A stretch of 9,288 bases of DNA from an uncultured Clostridia bacterium (GTDB lineage: Bacteria > Bacillota > Clostridia > Christensenellales > Borkfalkiaceae): NCBI GenBank assembly GCA_947177495.1, contig CAMWUS010000041.1, forward strand, positions 1 through 9,288, written 5' to 3'. The notes under the pieces were generated by a model, which worked only from the letters and a program-made list of their open reading frames with translations, was not told the DNA's origin and made no database searches. Made by a program: the position numbers and the translations under genes. Below are positions 1 through 7,291 of the stretch, one piece after another; within the stretch, counting starts at the first letter, position 1, and every line of letters starts with the position of its first letter.

Positions 1-12
1 GCTTATTTCTTT

Positions 13-645
13 TTACAATTTATATTTTGCGGTAAGTTTTAAAATAGTAGCCAAACAATCGTTGAGTACGCCGAGCTCTTCTTCCGTGAGCTCCCTGTTC
101 TTATAGCCCTCTACGGTGCGTTCGATAACTTCCGTTTCCAACCGGTCGGTAGGAGAAAGCTGTTCCGACTTCAAGCGGGTGATGAGCCCCGACACGTAAC
201 CGAGCGACATTCCGCTTTCCGCAGCGGTAGTCGTTGCGGGTGCGGCGGGAGCCTGTTCGTAGCAGACAACCTTGGGTGGCTTCGACGTCTGGGTAGCGGG
301 TTCCGCTTTCAACGGTTCGTAAAATTTCTTATAAATGCGTTCGTCGCGGCTGCCGCGCTTCTTTGCGCCAACAGGCGAGGGAATGCAAACAAGCACCCGC
401 AACACGCCGCTCAGCACGAGGTAGAGCGCAAGATAGCACAGCGCGACGGTGGTTTGCGCATGCAGGGCAACGACGAAAAAGCCCGCGCCGCCGAGGATTG
501 CCGCTACGCCCCAAAACGCCGCCTTGCCGTTGATCAGCCACAACAACACGGCAATAACTACGAGCGCGGCGGGAATGACGCAAAGCCCCACCCACGCGGG
601 CACGACCTCTTTTACTTGATCCAAAAAGCTAACAAAAATATCCAT
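13..645 (-). CDS. Hypothetical three-pass membrane protein with charged cytoplasmic tail
   Basis: I do not recognise this 210-residue protein. Three hydrophobic segments are visible at about residues 17-38, 43-62 and 66-88. They are followed by a basic stretch (AKKRGSRDERIYKK, 94-107), which suggests that the C-terminus stays in the cytoplasm. A Pro/Ala/Thr-rich linker (about 113-144) leads to a charged, probably helical tail (145-210) with no catalytic motif I can name. I chose the ATG at 645 over an in-frame ATG at 714 because GGAG lies five bases before it, and the 23 extra residues would be an ordinary leader with no ribosome site. It lies 109 bases downstream of addA on the same strand with no clear terminator or promoter between, so co-transcription is possible. 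A functional link to AddAB is not shown. Confidence is high that it is a gene; its function is unknown. Confidence 0.8.
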   Translation of the reverse strand: MDIFVSFLDQVKEVVPAWVGLCVIPAALVVIAVLLWLINGKAAFWGVAAILGGAGFFVVALHAQTTVALCYLALYLVLSGVLRVLVCIPSPVGAKKRGSRDERIYKKFYEPLKAEPATQTSKPPKVVCYEQAPAAPATTTAAESGMSLGYVSGLITRLKSEQLSPTDRLETEVIERTVEGYKNRELTEEELGVLNDCLATILKLTAKYKL

Positions 646-650
646 AAAAA

Positions 651-655
651 CTCCG
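651..655 (-). promoter_or_regulatory. Ribosome binding site deciding the start of the membrane protein
   Basis: On the minus strand CGGAG is followed by five bases (TTTTT) and then ATG at 645. No comparable site precedes the upstream in-frame ATG at 714, so this site fixes the start. Confidence 0.7.
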
Positions 656-691
656 ATTGTCCTATAAACCGCTTCCTGCGGCAGGGACAAT
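656..691 (-). repeat. Inverted repeat (possible mRNA hairpin) just upstream of the membrane protein's ribosome site
   Basis: ATTGTCC (656-662) and GGACAAT (685-691) are perfect 7-base inverted copies. Between them lies a second small inverted repeat, CCTGC-G-GCAGG (675-685), which shares one base with the outer arm, so the two could be alternative folds. On the minus-strand RNA the outer stem would end directly before the CGGAG ribosome site. There is no T-run after it, so it is not a standard terminator. It could affect translation or RNA stability, or be chance. Confidence 0.35.
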
Positions 692-754
692 TCAATGATA
701 GACAATCTTACCAAAATATAACCGTAAATTATCGGCGAAGTTTGTCGAAAAAAC

Positions 755-3700
755 TCACATTTGAATTTCTTGGCAACGGGCGATATTGAGAATGACCGCC
801 TTGACTTTGTTTTCGTCTACGCCGAGAATGCGCGCCACCGCCTTTTTGTACAATTTAATTTGCGGCGCGTAGTGCTCGCGGATGCCCTCGTTGGACCGCC
901 CCGACAGTTTGTAGTCCACAATCAAATAGCCGTCGTCCGTTTCCGCCAAGAGGTCGATTGCGCCCTGAAAGACCGTTTCGTCCTCGCTCGCGTTTGTATG
1001 CATTCCGTAAAACTCAGACGAAGGCAAGCGCACGAGGAACGTCCGCTCCCGCCATATTCGCTTGCCGGCAAGGCAGGCAAGGGCGGGCATTGCAAGGATT
1101 CTTTCTAACCGTGTTGCGTCGAGCGCCGCAAGCTGTTCCGGCGAAAGCAAGCTCTCCCGTGCCATGCGCGCAAGCTCTTCTTGTACAGGCTTGCCGAATT
1201 GTACGTTCTCCAAAAATGCGTGGTAGGCAATGCCCTCTTCCGTGGAATAGCCCGCGCCCGCGTACTCTCTCTTTTGCGTTTCGTCCTCTTCCGTAACGGG
1301 CGGGTGCGTATTGAGTAGCGCGGTCGCCGAGCTCTTTACGGGGTAGTCGGTCGCATACGGATAGACGAAGCCGCCGACGATTTGGGAAATGTCGTCGCAC
1401 TCCTGCGGCAGTACCGCCGCGTTGGTCGCGGGAGTGAACTTCTCCTCTCCCCTTTCTTCCGTCCCGCAAGCGAGCGAAGATAAATCGTACAAGTCGGAAA
1501 AGCGGTTTGCAAATTCGGGCGAGAGCGCGCGTTCCCCGCGCTTGACTAAAACGTGCAAACGACAGCGGGCGCGCGTCATGGCTACGTACAGCAAATTCTT
1601 TTGCTGTTTGAGTTCTTCCCGCTTTTGCACAATGCCCGCGGCGCGCCGCATGAGCGTTTCGTAGACAACTTTATTCTCGATATCGAAACTGCGCAGAGAC
1701 GCCAAAAACTTTTTGGTATAGCATAGCTCGTCCTTCTCCGCGCCGTGGAAAAGCACGTCCTGACTTGCGAGAATGACGACGGGAAATTCCAACCCTTTCG
1801 ACGCGTGCATGGTAAGCACCTGCACCGCGCCGTCGCCGCCGTTTTCCGCATATTCGATGCGGTTGCCGCCCGCGCTCAAACGGGCAAGAAACGCGTGCAA
1901 TCCGTCCTCTCCCGCTTCGCCGATCAGCCGCCGCACGCGGGCAAGGCGCGACATGCCCCCCTCTTTTGCGGCGATTTGTGCTTCTAAGCCCATGGCGAGC
2001 AAGCGGTTGATAAGCTCCGCCGCCGTGAGTGCCTGCGCCGCCGTGCGGAGCGCGTTTACCTTGCGCGTAAAGTCTTTCAGCTTCATGGAAAGCGCGTTCG
2101 CCATCTTCGCAGAGTACTCCTCCGCCGCCCCGTAAAAGGTATTCGGCGAGGGGAAGCGAAGCCGTATTTTTGTGAGCTCTTCTTCGGTAAATCCGCCGAC
2201 TGCGGAAAGCAGTGCGGAGACGAACGGCACGTCCTGCTGCCCGTTATCTAAATAATTAAGCCAATCGAGCACGAGCTGAACTTCAAAGGTTTCGCAAATG
2301 TTGATTTTGGAAGACGTGACGAACGGAATGCCGTAGCGGGAGAGCGTGCGCACGATGCGCTCCATGTCCCCCACGTTGTTGCGCGCAAGCACGGCGATGT
2401 CACCGTAACCGATATAACGGTACGCGCCCTTTTCGCCCGTCTCTTCGTTGACGGCTTCCACGTCGTACCAACGTTTACCGAGCTCGCTCATCACGACCGA
2501 GGCGACGCCCTCGCCGAGCGGATCACGCTCCTCGCGCCCTTCGCGCCCTAACACGGAGTACACGCCGCGCGCCTCTTCGATTCCCTCTTCCTCTTCTTCG
2601 AGATAATGCAAGCGCACCGCGCCGCTTCCCTCGGGATATGCCCCGCCGCTCCGCATGTCCGTATAGCCGTTTATCAACGGCTCGAAAACGCGGTTGACAG
2701 CGTCGAGCACTTCAGACGCGGAGCGGAAGTTGGAGGAAAGCTTCAATGCGTGCCCGTCCTCTTCCTTGGAGAAAGTTGTTTCCTTTTCCTCGAAGTGCGC
2801 GGAACTGCTCCCGCGGAAGCCGTAAATGGCTTGCTTGGAATCGCCCACCAAAAACACGTTCTCCCCCGACACTGCCGAAAGAATTGCTTCCTGCACGGGG
2901 TTGACGTCCTGATATTCGTCCACAAATAAATAGGTGTATTTTTGCCGAAGTTCTTCCCGCGCCCCTTCGTCTTTGAGCACGAGCAGGGCGTAGCTTTCCA
3001 AGTCGTCGTAATCGAGCACGCCCGCCTCCCGCTTCAAACGGGAATACTCTTCCTCATAGCGAAGCACGAGCGTTTTTAAGGAACGGGCAAGGCGACGCGC
3101 GTTTTCTGCGCGGGCGTATTCCGTTTCCTTAGGCGCAATGCCCGCAAGGTCTGTATAGATTGCCTTTATCGTTTTGGCGCAAGCGGAAAGCTCTTTCAGG
3201 GCGCGCAGTTCGTCCCCCTCCGCTTTCGTCATGTGGGGCATGCGCCCGATGGTGGGCGCGGTTTGCGCCTCTGCCGCCAAGTCGAATAAATTTGTTGCTA
3301 CCACGCGGTTTGCATAGAACGCAACGTTTTCGAGCACGGTGAGCGCGCTCTTCTTGTCCGCGAAAATGCTTCTCAGTTCCTCCGTCTTTTGTAAGACGGT
3401 ACGGGCGCGGGAAGCGAAATCTTCCTTCACCGTTTTGCACGCTTCGTCGAAGAGATCCTCTTCCCCCACGCGGGCGAGAATTTCGCGGCAGCTCTCCACC
3501 TTGTCGCCCTCCGCGCCGAGCGTGCGGACATTTTGGTAAAGCCCGACGACCGCGTCTTTCAACCGCGCGTCCTTTTTCTTGCGGAAGTAGACGGACAGCA
3601 ATTCGGAAAACTCCTCGCTCCCCTGTTCGTACGCTTCCTCGAATACTTCGGTAATCGCACGTGCGGAGAGCGCACGCCCTTCTGCGTCGTCTGCGGAAAT

Positions 3701-4066
3701 AATGCGGAAGTTGGGGTCGGCGTCGGTTAAGTAAAAGCGGGTGCGCACGAGCCGCGCGCAGAACCCGTGTATGGTGCCGATATCGGCAAGGGGGAGCGCG
3801 TCGAGCTCGGCTTTCAGCCTGTCGCGCGTTTTGCCCTCGCTCTCTTTGATTTTTTCGATGAGCGCACGGCGAAGCTTATCGCGCATCTGTGCCGCCGCCT
3901 TGTTGGTAAAGGTGAGAACGAGTACGTTCTTTACGCTCACGCCGCCGAGCACGAGACGGACGAGGCGGTTGATCATGACAAAGGTCTTGCCGCTTCCCGC
4001 GGATGCGGACACGATGACCTTGCCCGTAGTCGTAATAGCGGCCTGTTGTTCGGGTGTCAAGTTCAC
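755..4066 (-). CDS. addA: AddA: ATP-dependent helicase/nuclease subunit A
   Basis: The motor and one nuclease of AddAB, which resects double-strand DNA ends and prepares 3' single strands for RecA. The 1103-residue protein shows the whole UvrD/Rep (SF1A) helicase set: Gln motif near residue 7, Walker A ASAGSGKT (21-28), motif Ia LTFTNKAA, DIGTIHGFCA (about 95), DEYQD (383-387), GDSKQAIYGFRGS (408-420), NFRS, TMHASKGLEFP (752-762) and YVAMTRAR (827-834). The C-terminal RecB-family nuclease has H949, D1038 in GAIDLL, D1051 and K1053 in VDYK, and QIKLY (1069-1073); the D-D-K spacing matches E. coli RecB D1067/D1080/K1082. The start is a GTG at 4066, with AAAGGAGGT six bases upstream and the family's usual N-terminus (xNLTPEQQAAI). 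An in-frame ATG at 4174 would add 36 arginine-rich residues inside addB and is unlikely. It is somewhat shorter than B. subtilis AddA (about 1230) but appears intact. It overlaps addB by four bases, so translation is probably coupled. Confidence 0.97.
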   Translation of the reverse strand: MNLTPEQQAAITTTGKVIVSASAGSGKTFVMINRLVRLVLGGVSVKNVLVLTFTNKAAAQMRDKLRRALIEKIKESEGKTRDRLKAELDALPLADIGTIHGFCARLVRTRFYLTDADPNFRIISADDAEGRALSARAITEVFEEAYEQGSEEFSELLSVYFRKKKDARLKDAVVGLYQNVRTLGAEGDKVESCREILARVGEEDLFDEACKTVKEDFASRARTVLQKTEELRSIFADKKSALTVLENVAFYANRVVATNLFDLAAEAQTAPTIGRMPHMTKAEGDELRALKELSACAKTIKAIYTDLAGIAPKETEYARAENARRLARSLKTLVLRYEEEYSRLKREAGVLDYDDLESYALLVLKDEGAREELRQKYTYLFVDEYQDVNPVQEAILSAVSGENVFLVGDSKQAIYGFRGSSSAHFEEKETTFSKEEDGHALKLSSNFRSASEVLDAVNRVFEPLINGYTDMRSGGAYPEGSGAVRLHYLEEEEEGIEEARGVYSVLGREGREERDPLGEGVASVVMSELGKRWYDVEAVNEETGEKGAYRYIGYGDIAVLARNNVGDMERIVRTLSRYGIPFVTSSKINICETFEVQLVLDWLNYLDNGQQDVPFVSALLSAVGGFTEEELTKIRLRFPSPNTFYGAAEEYSAKMANALSMKLKDFTRKVNALRTAAQALTAAELINRLLAMGLEAQIAAKEGGMSRLARVRRLIGEAGEDGLHAFLARLSAGGNRIEYAENGGDGAVQVLTMHASKGLEFPVVILASQDVLFHGAEKDELCYTKKFLASLRSFDIENKVVYETLMRRAAGIVQKREELKQQKNLLYVAMTRARCRLHVLVKRGERALSPEFANRFSDLYDLSSLACGTEERGEEKFTPATNAAVLPQECDDISQIVGGFVYPYATDYPVKSSATALLNTHPPVTEEDETQKREYAGAGYSTEEGIAYHAFLENVQFGKPVQEELARMARESLLSPEQLAALDATRLERILAMPALACLAGKRIWRERTFLVRLPSSEFYGMHTNASEDETVFQGAIDLLAETDDGYLIVDYKLSGRSNEGIREHYAPQIKLYKKAVARILGVDENKVKAVILNIARCQEIQM

Positions 4067-4081
4067 GGCGTGACCTCCTTT
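4063..4081 (-). promoter_or_regulatory. addB-addA junction: strong ribosome site and GTGA start/stop overlap
   Basis: Near-perfect anti-16S sequence AAAGGAGGT (4081-4073) lies within the last codons of addB, six bases before the addA GTG (4066-4064). The addB stop TGA (4065-4063) shares two bases with that start, giving GTGA. This arrangement decides the addA start and points to termination-reinitiation coupling, which would keep the two subunits in balance. Confidence 0.85.
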
Positions 4082-7000
4082 GCGATGCGTGCGATCTCTT
4101 TGCACTTCACGCCGTTTTCTTTTCGGGGCGCGCCCACAAACCCGCACGCTCCCCTGCACTTGCAATAATCGCATGCGCCTTTATAGGGCGACGGCGCAAT
4201 ATTGCCCGCACGCATTTCTTCCTCCGCTTGCGAGGACACGAGCACGGCGTAGTGCAAAAAGTCGTCGAATTCCGACTGCGGCATTGCCTTTTCCGTTCTT
4301 CCCCCGCCGCCGAAAAATTCGCTCTTTTCGCCCTCGGCGCGGTGCTTGTCCATGAGCGATAACACCTGCTCCTCGCCCGAGAAAAATCCGCTCATGCGGA
4401 ACTTGCTTTCGCCGGGTTTGGTATAGTCGTCCGACGCGGGGAAGTAGAACGCTCCCGCCGCCTTGCCGTTTTGCGAAGCGGCGAGCAAATACAGTTGCAG
4501 TTGCAGCTTGCGACCCGTGTAGTAGGAAAGCGGGGAATCGTCGATGTGCCCCGTCTTATAGTCGATAACGCGAACGTAGCCGTCCGCTTCGTCCACCCTG
4601 TCCGCCCTGCCGCGAATGCCGAGCGCGGGCAGTGCGATGCGTTGTTCCGTTTCGCGCACGCGGAAGGAAGAACCCGAAAGCTGACGGTAGCAAGCGACCG
4701 CCGCCGCCACGCCTTCGCCGATTAAACGCGCGCCCGTGTATATTCCCGACTGCGTATCGGTCAGCGAAGAAAAGCGCGGGCTTGCAAGCAACTGCTCGCC
4801 CGTCTTGTGCGCGTACGCGCGGCATTCTTCCTCGTCTTTGAACGCGTTGAATTTCTTCGCCGTTTCTTCCAAAACGCCGTGAACGAAAGTACCCGCGTCC
4901 GCATTGAGCACGGTGCGCTCCTCGCGTTCTTTCAGCCGAAGCCCTCGCATCAAAAAGCCCTTGTAGGGGCAATCGAAATAACCTTCCAAAAGTGTGGGCG
5001 AAACGGTAGAGGAAAAGTACAGCTCTCCCGCCGCGGGCACAAGGGTGCGCTCTCTGTCGCGCGCAAGCTCCTCGGGGCTACTATCCCCGCACCATGTCTG
5101 CGGAAACGCACTGCAAAGCGCGGCAAACTGCTTTGTGCTCTCGTCGTCGCCGTCGTCCGCGCGCTGTTTTAATGCAATGAGTTGCAACCGCGCGGGATCG
5201 AACTCCGTCGCGTTGTAGGGGAACAGCTCGCCCACGCCCTTTGTCACAAACAGCTTTTCGGCATACGCGAGCACTTCGCTCTCCGCCGTTTCCGTATCGC
5301 CGCGCCGAAGCGGTCGGCTTAAATACAGCCGCCGGTTGAAGGCGCACAAGTTGAGCGCTAAGCTCTCCCTTGCGCGGGCGTTGACAACGGCAATCGCGGG
5401 TTCTATCTGCACGCTCAGCTCGCCGAGCCGTTCGATTTCTCCGTCGGTGATGACGGCGGTGTCCTGCGCCACGCGGGGCAAGTCGTCGCTCAATCCCGTG
5501 CAGAACAGCACCTCGGCGCGCGCGAATTTCCCATCCGTCAAATCCCCCACAAACACGGCGTCCGTGTACTGCGGAAGTACGGAAACTTCGAGCGAGTCTA
5601 GCCCGCTTTTGAGAAGCGCCGCAAACTCCCGCGCGTTAAATTTCTGCGCGCCCGCAACCGCCCGCACGTCTTTGAGAACGCTCCCCAAACGGGAAGAATC
5701 TATCTCGGGCGGCAGGCGCATAAACTCGCTTTCCGCGCGCATGTCCTGTTCTTCGAGCTGCTTGGCAATCTCTTCCGAACCGCGGCAAGCTTCCGCCTCT
5801 TCGTACAGTTTTTCGATTGCCGCAACGAATTTTTCGCCCGTTCCGCTTGTGGGGAACAGCGACAAAAACAACAGCATTTTTTCGCGGCAGGAAATCAGTT
5901 CTTGCACGTTATATTGCTTTACAACCGCCTCGTCCGTTTCCCGTATGGGCTTGCTTGCCGCACCGCGGTAGCCGCCGTATTTCAAGAGATAATTGCGGTA
6001 CCCGTCGCCGTTTCCGAAGTAAGGATTTGCGGCAATTGCATCAAGCGAGGCGGGCAGTCCCCCGTCCGCTTTGGCGGCGAGAATGTCGAGCGCAAACCTG
6101 CAAAACGGGTGCGAGGACAGCTTGCGTTTTTTGTCGGCGTAATAGGGAATGGCGTGGGCACGGAGCGCCTTTTCGGCTGAGCCGCTTCCCCCGTTGGTAA
6201 GCAGTACGATATCGCGGTAGCGCAGCCCGTCCCGTATGATATGTTTTTTGATGAGGGCGCAGACGGTATCGAATTCCTCGCCGTCGTCGCCCGCGCGGAA
6301 GATACGAACGGCATCGGTTGCGCGCCGTTTTCCGTAAAAGCTTTCAGGCGTGAAGATGCCGTCGCGGAGTGCGAGCGCGTCTTCCCCGAGCGAACAGGGT
6401 ACCTTTTTAATTTGCGCCCCGCCGAATTCTTCCGCGATTTTGCGGAACATGCGCGCGCCCTCGTTGGTGTAAATTTCAGCGCCGCCGCCGAGGAAAATAC
6501 CTGTAACGCTGCCCGCGTTTTCGAACGCCGAGCGCAAGCCCTCGCGCGCCTGTGCCGTGAAAGAAGGGAACGCAAAAAAGAATACGTTCACTCTGCGAAG
6601 CGCACCGCTTGCGATTTTATCGGGCAACAGGGCGAGGTAGCCGTTCTCGTCGAGAAGCCCCCGCTCCCGCAAAAATTCCGTGTATTTCCGAAAAATCAGC
6701 GCGAGGTCGCGGAGCTTATCCGCAAGCGCGCCCTCGGCTTCCGCCGCGCTTTGCTCCAACATATCGGCGTCTACGCGGGACGCGGAGAGTTGCGCAATCG
6801 TTTCGTAAACGGCTTGTCCGCCCCCTCTGCGGAAACAGCGCAGCACGCCTTCCCCCTCGTCGCCCAAGGTTTTAATGAGCGCGGAAATCGCCATGACCGA
6901 ACCCTGTTTGGAGAGCACCTTATTGCCGTCGCCCGAAAGAAAGCGTGCGAAAGTGGAAACTTCCGTGAGAAAGCTCCCGCCCTTTGCGCCGAGCACGGCG

Positions 7001-7137
7001 CGCTCCGCAAGCAGAGTCAACCTGTCTTCGCAGAATATAAAGTTTTGCTCGCCGCGATCTTCGTTTTTCTGCACCAAGGCACCGAGCGCCCCAAGTGCGT
7101 CGTCCAAAGTCGCCGCTTCGTAAAACGTGTGTGACAT
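4063..7137 (-). CDS. addB: AddB: helicase/nuclease subunit B with iron-sulfur nuclease domain, no Walker A
   Basis: Partner of AddA, with an inactivated helicase fold and the second nuclease of the complex. In the 1024-residue protein the C-terminal nuclease has H753 (FVHG), D846 (GRADRVD), D859 and K861 (IDYK), and QLQLYL (879-884). Four cysteines fit the AddB 4Fe-4S staple: C723 (FDCPYKG), then C989, C992 and C998, with the CxxC-x5-C spacing known from B. subtilis AddB. The N-terminus (MSHTFYEAATLDD) lacks the GxxGxGKT/S loop normally found there. An in-frame TAA at 7149-7147, four codons upstream, rules out a lost extension. Degenerate N-termini are known in the related RexB proteins of streptococci and lactobacilli, so this may be a RexB-like variant. 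The ATG at 7137 has AAGGA six bases upstream. It is the first gene of the addBA operon and is shorter than the usual roughly 1150 residues. Confidence 0.95.
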   Translation of the reverse strand: MSHTFYEAATLDDALGALGALVQKNEDRGEQNFIFCEDRLTLLAERAVLGAKGGSFLTEVSTFARFLSGDGNKVLSKQGSVMAISALIKTLGDEGEGVLRCFRRGGGQAVYETIAQLSASRVDADMLEQSAAEAEGALADKLRDLALIFRKYTEFLRERGLLDENGYLALLPDKIASGALRRVNVFFFAFPSFTAQAREGLRSAFENAGSVTGIFLGGGAEIYTNEGARMFRKIAEEFGGAQIKKVPCSLGEDALALRDGIFTPESFYGKRRATDAVRIFRAGDDGEEFDTVCALIKKHIIRDGLRYRDIVLLTNGGSGSAEKALRAHAIPYYADKKRKLSSHPFCRFALDILAAKADGGLPASLDAIAANPYFGNGDGYRNYLLKYGGYRGAASKPIRETDEAVVKQYNVQELISCREKMLLFLSLFPTSGTGEKFVAAIEKLYEEAEACRGSEEIAKQLEEQDMRAESEFMRLPPEIDSSRLGSVLKDVRAVAGAQKFNAREFAALLKSGLDSLEVSVLPQYTDAVFVGDLTDGKFARAEVLFCTGLSDDLPRVAQDTAVITDGEIERLGELSVQIEPAIAVVNARARESLALNLCAFNRRLYLSRPLRRGDTETAESEVLAYAEKLFVTKGVGELFPYNATEFDPARLQLIALKQRADDGDDESTKQFAALCSAFPQTWCGDSSPEELARDRERTLVPAAGELYFSSTVSPTLLEGYFDCPYKGFLMRGLRLKEREERTVLNADAGTFVHGVLEETAKKFNAFKDEEECRAYAHKTGEQLLASPRFSSLTDTQSGIYTGARLIGEGVAAAVACYRQLSGSSFRVRETEQRIALPALGIRGRADRVDEADGYVRVIDYKTGHIDDSPLSYYTGRKLQLQLYLLAASQNGKAAGAFYFPASDDYTKPGESKFRMSGFFSGEEQVLSLMDKHRAEGEKSEFFGGGGRTEKAMPQSEFDDFLHYAVLVSSQAEEEMRAGNIAPSPYKGACDYCKCRGACGFVGAPRKENGVKCKEIARIAKEVTP

Positions 7138-7143
7138 TGCGTT

Positions 7144-7148
7144 TCCTT
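7144..7148 (-). promoter_or_regulatory. Ribosome binding site of addB
   Basis: AAGGA on the minus strand is six bases before the ATG at 7137. A TAA in frame overlaps this site (7149-7147), so no upstream start is possible. Confidence 0.7.
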
Positions 7149-7154
7149 ATCCGC

Positions 7155-7167
7155 CCCGCAATGCGGG
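7155..7167 (-). repeat. GC-rich palindrome at the 5' end of the addBA transcript
   Basis: CCCGCA (7155-7160), one central base, then TGCGGG (7162-7167) form a perfect 6-base inverted repeat. With the predicted start near 7170 it covers about +4 to +16 of the mRNA. It could be a repressor operator or a 5' stem that protects the message. It does not match the LexA box of Firmicutes (GAACnnnnGTTC type). Confidence 0.4.
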
Positions 7168-7176
7168 ACTGCATTC

Positions 7177-7185
7177 ATTATAGCA
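7177..7185 (-). promoter_or_regulatory. Extended -10 promoter for addBA
   Basis: The minus strand reads TGC (7185-7183) then TATAAT (7182-7177): a perfect -10 hexamer with the extended TGn element. No good -35 hexamer is present at 16-18 bases, which is acceptable for extended -10 promoters. Transcription would begin near 7170, giving a leader of about 33 bases to the addB ATG. The surrounding 7171-7255 is strongly AT-rich. Confidence 0.7.
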
Positions 7186-7223
7186 TATTTCACAAAATTT
7201 TCCTTTATTTTCTACGATTTATT

Positions 7224-7252
7224 TTTACAAATCCGAAAAAATATGTTATACT
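7224..7252 (+). promoter_or_regulatory. Sigma-A type promoter for the lipoprotein gene
   Basis: -35 TTTACA (7224-7229), a spacer of exactly 17 bases, and -10 TATACT (7247-7252), preceded by TGT so that the -10 is also extended. Each hexamer differs from consensus by one base. The start point should be near 7259, leaving about 33 bases before the ATG at 7292. Expected to be strong and housekeeping-sigma dependent. Confidence 0.85.
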
Positions 7253-7253
7253 A

Positions 7254-7267
7254 TAGCCGTGCGGCTA
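7254..7267 (+). repeat. Inverted repeat at the lipoprotein gene's transcription start
   Basis: TAGCCG (7254-7259), two bases, CGGCTA (7262-7267): a perfect 6-base inverted repeat directly after the -10, spanning roughly -5 to +9. The position suits a repressor operator. The stem would lie only partly in the RNA, which favours a DNA-binding role over an RNA hairpin if it is functional. Confidence 0.4.
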
Positions 7268-7273
7268 ACTATT

Positions 7274-7286
7274 CTAAGCTTAGGAG
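7274..7286 (+). promoter_or_regulatory. Ribosome site of the lipoprotein gene, overlapped by a 10-base palindrome
   Basis: AGGAG (7282-7286) is five bases before the ATG at 7292 and decides that start. The perfect palindrome CTAAGCTTAG (7274-7283) overlaps its first two bases. No stable hairpin forms from so short a palindrome, so any regulatory role is uncertain; the ribosome site itself is clear. Confidence 0.6.
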
Positions 7287-7291
7287 TTGTT

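Noticed and set aside
646..714. Longer start of the membrane protein at 714
   Set aside because: No ribosome site, and the shorter start at 645 has GGAG at five bases. The extra residues overlap the inverted repeat.
4067..4174. Longer addA starting at an ATG at 4174
   Set aside because: Adds 36 arginine-rich residues overlapping addB, without a ribosome site or family match. The GTG at 4066 has a near-perfect site and the typical AddA N-terminus.
5336..5971. 211-codon Ser/Ala-rich open frame on the plus strand within addB
   Set aside because: Composition is what an antisense shadow of GC-rich codons gives; addB covers the stretch with confirmed motifs on both sides.
6241..7134. 297-codon open frame on the plus strand within addB
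   Set aside because: Antisense shadow of addB created by codon composition; arginine-rich, no recognisable domain.
7138..7291. LexA/SOS box controlling addBA
   Set aside because: No GAACnnnnGTTC-type sequence was seen in the divergent region.
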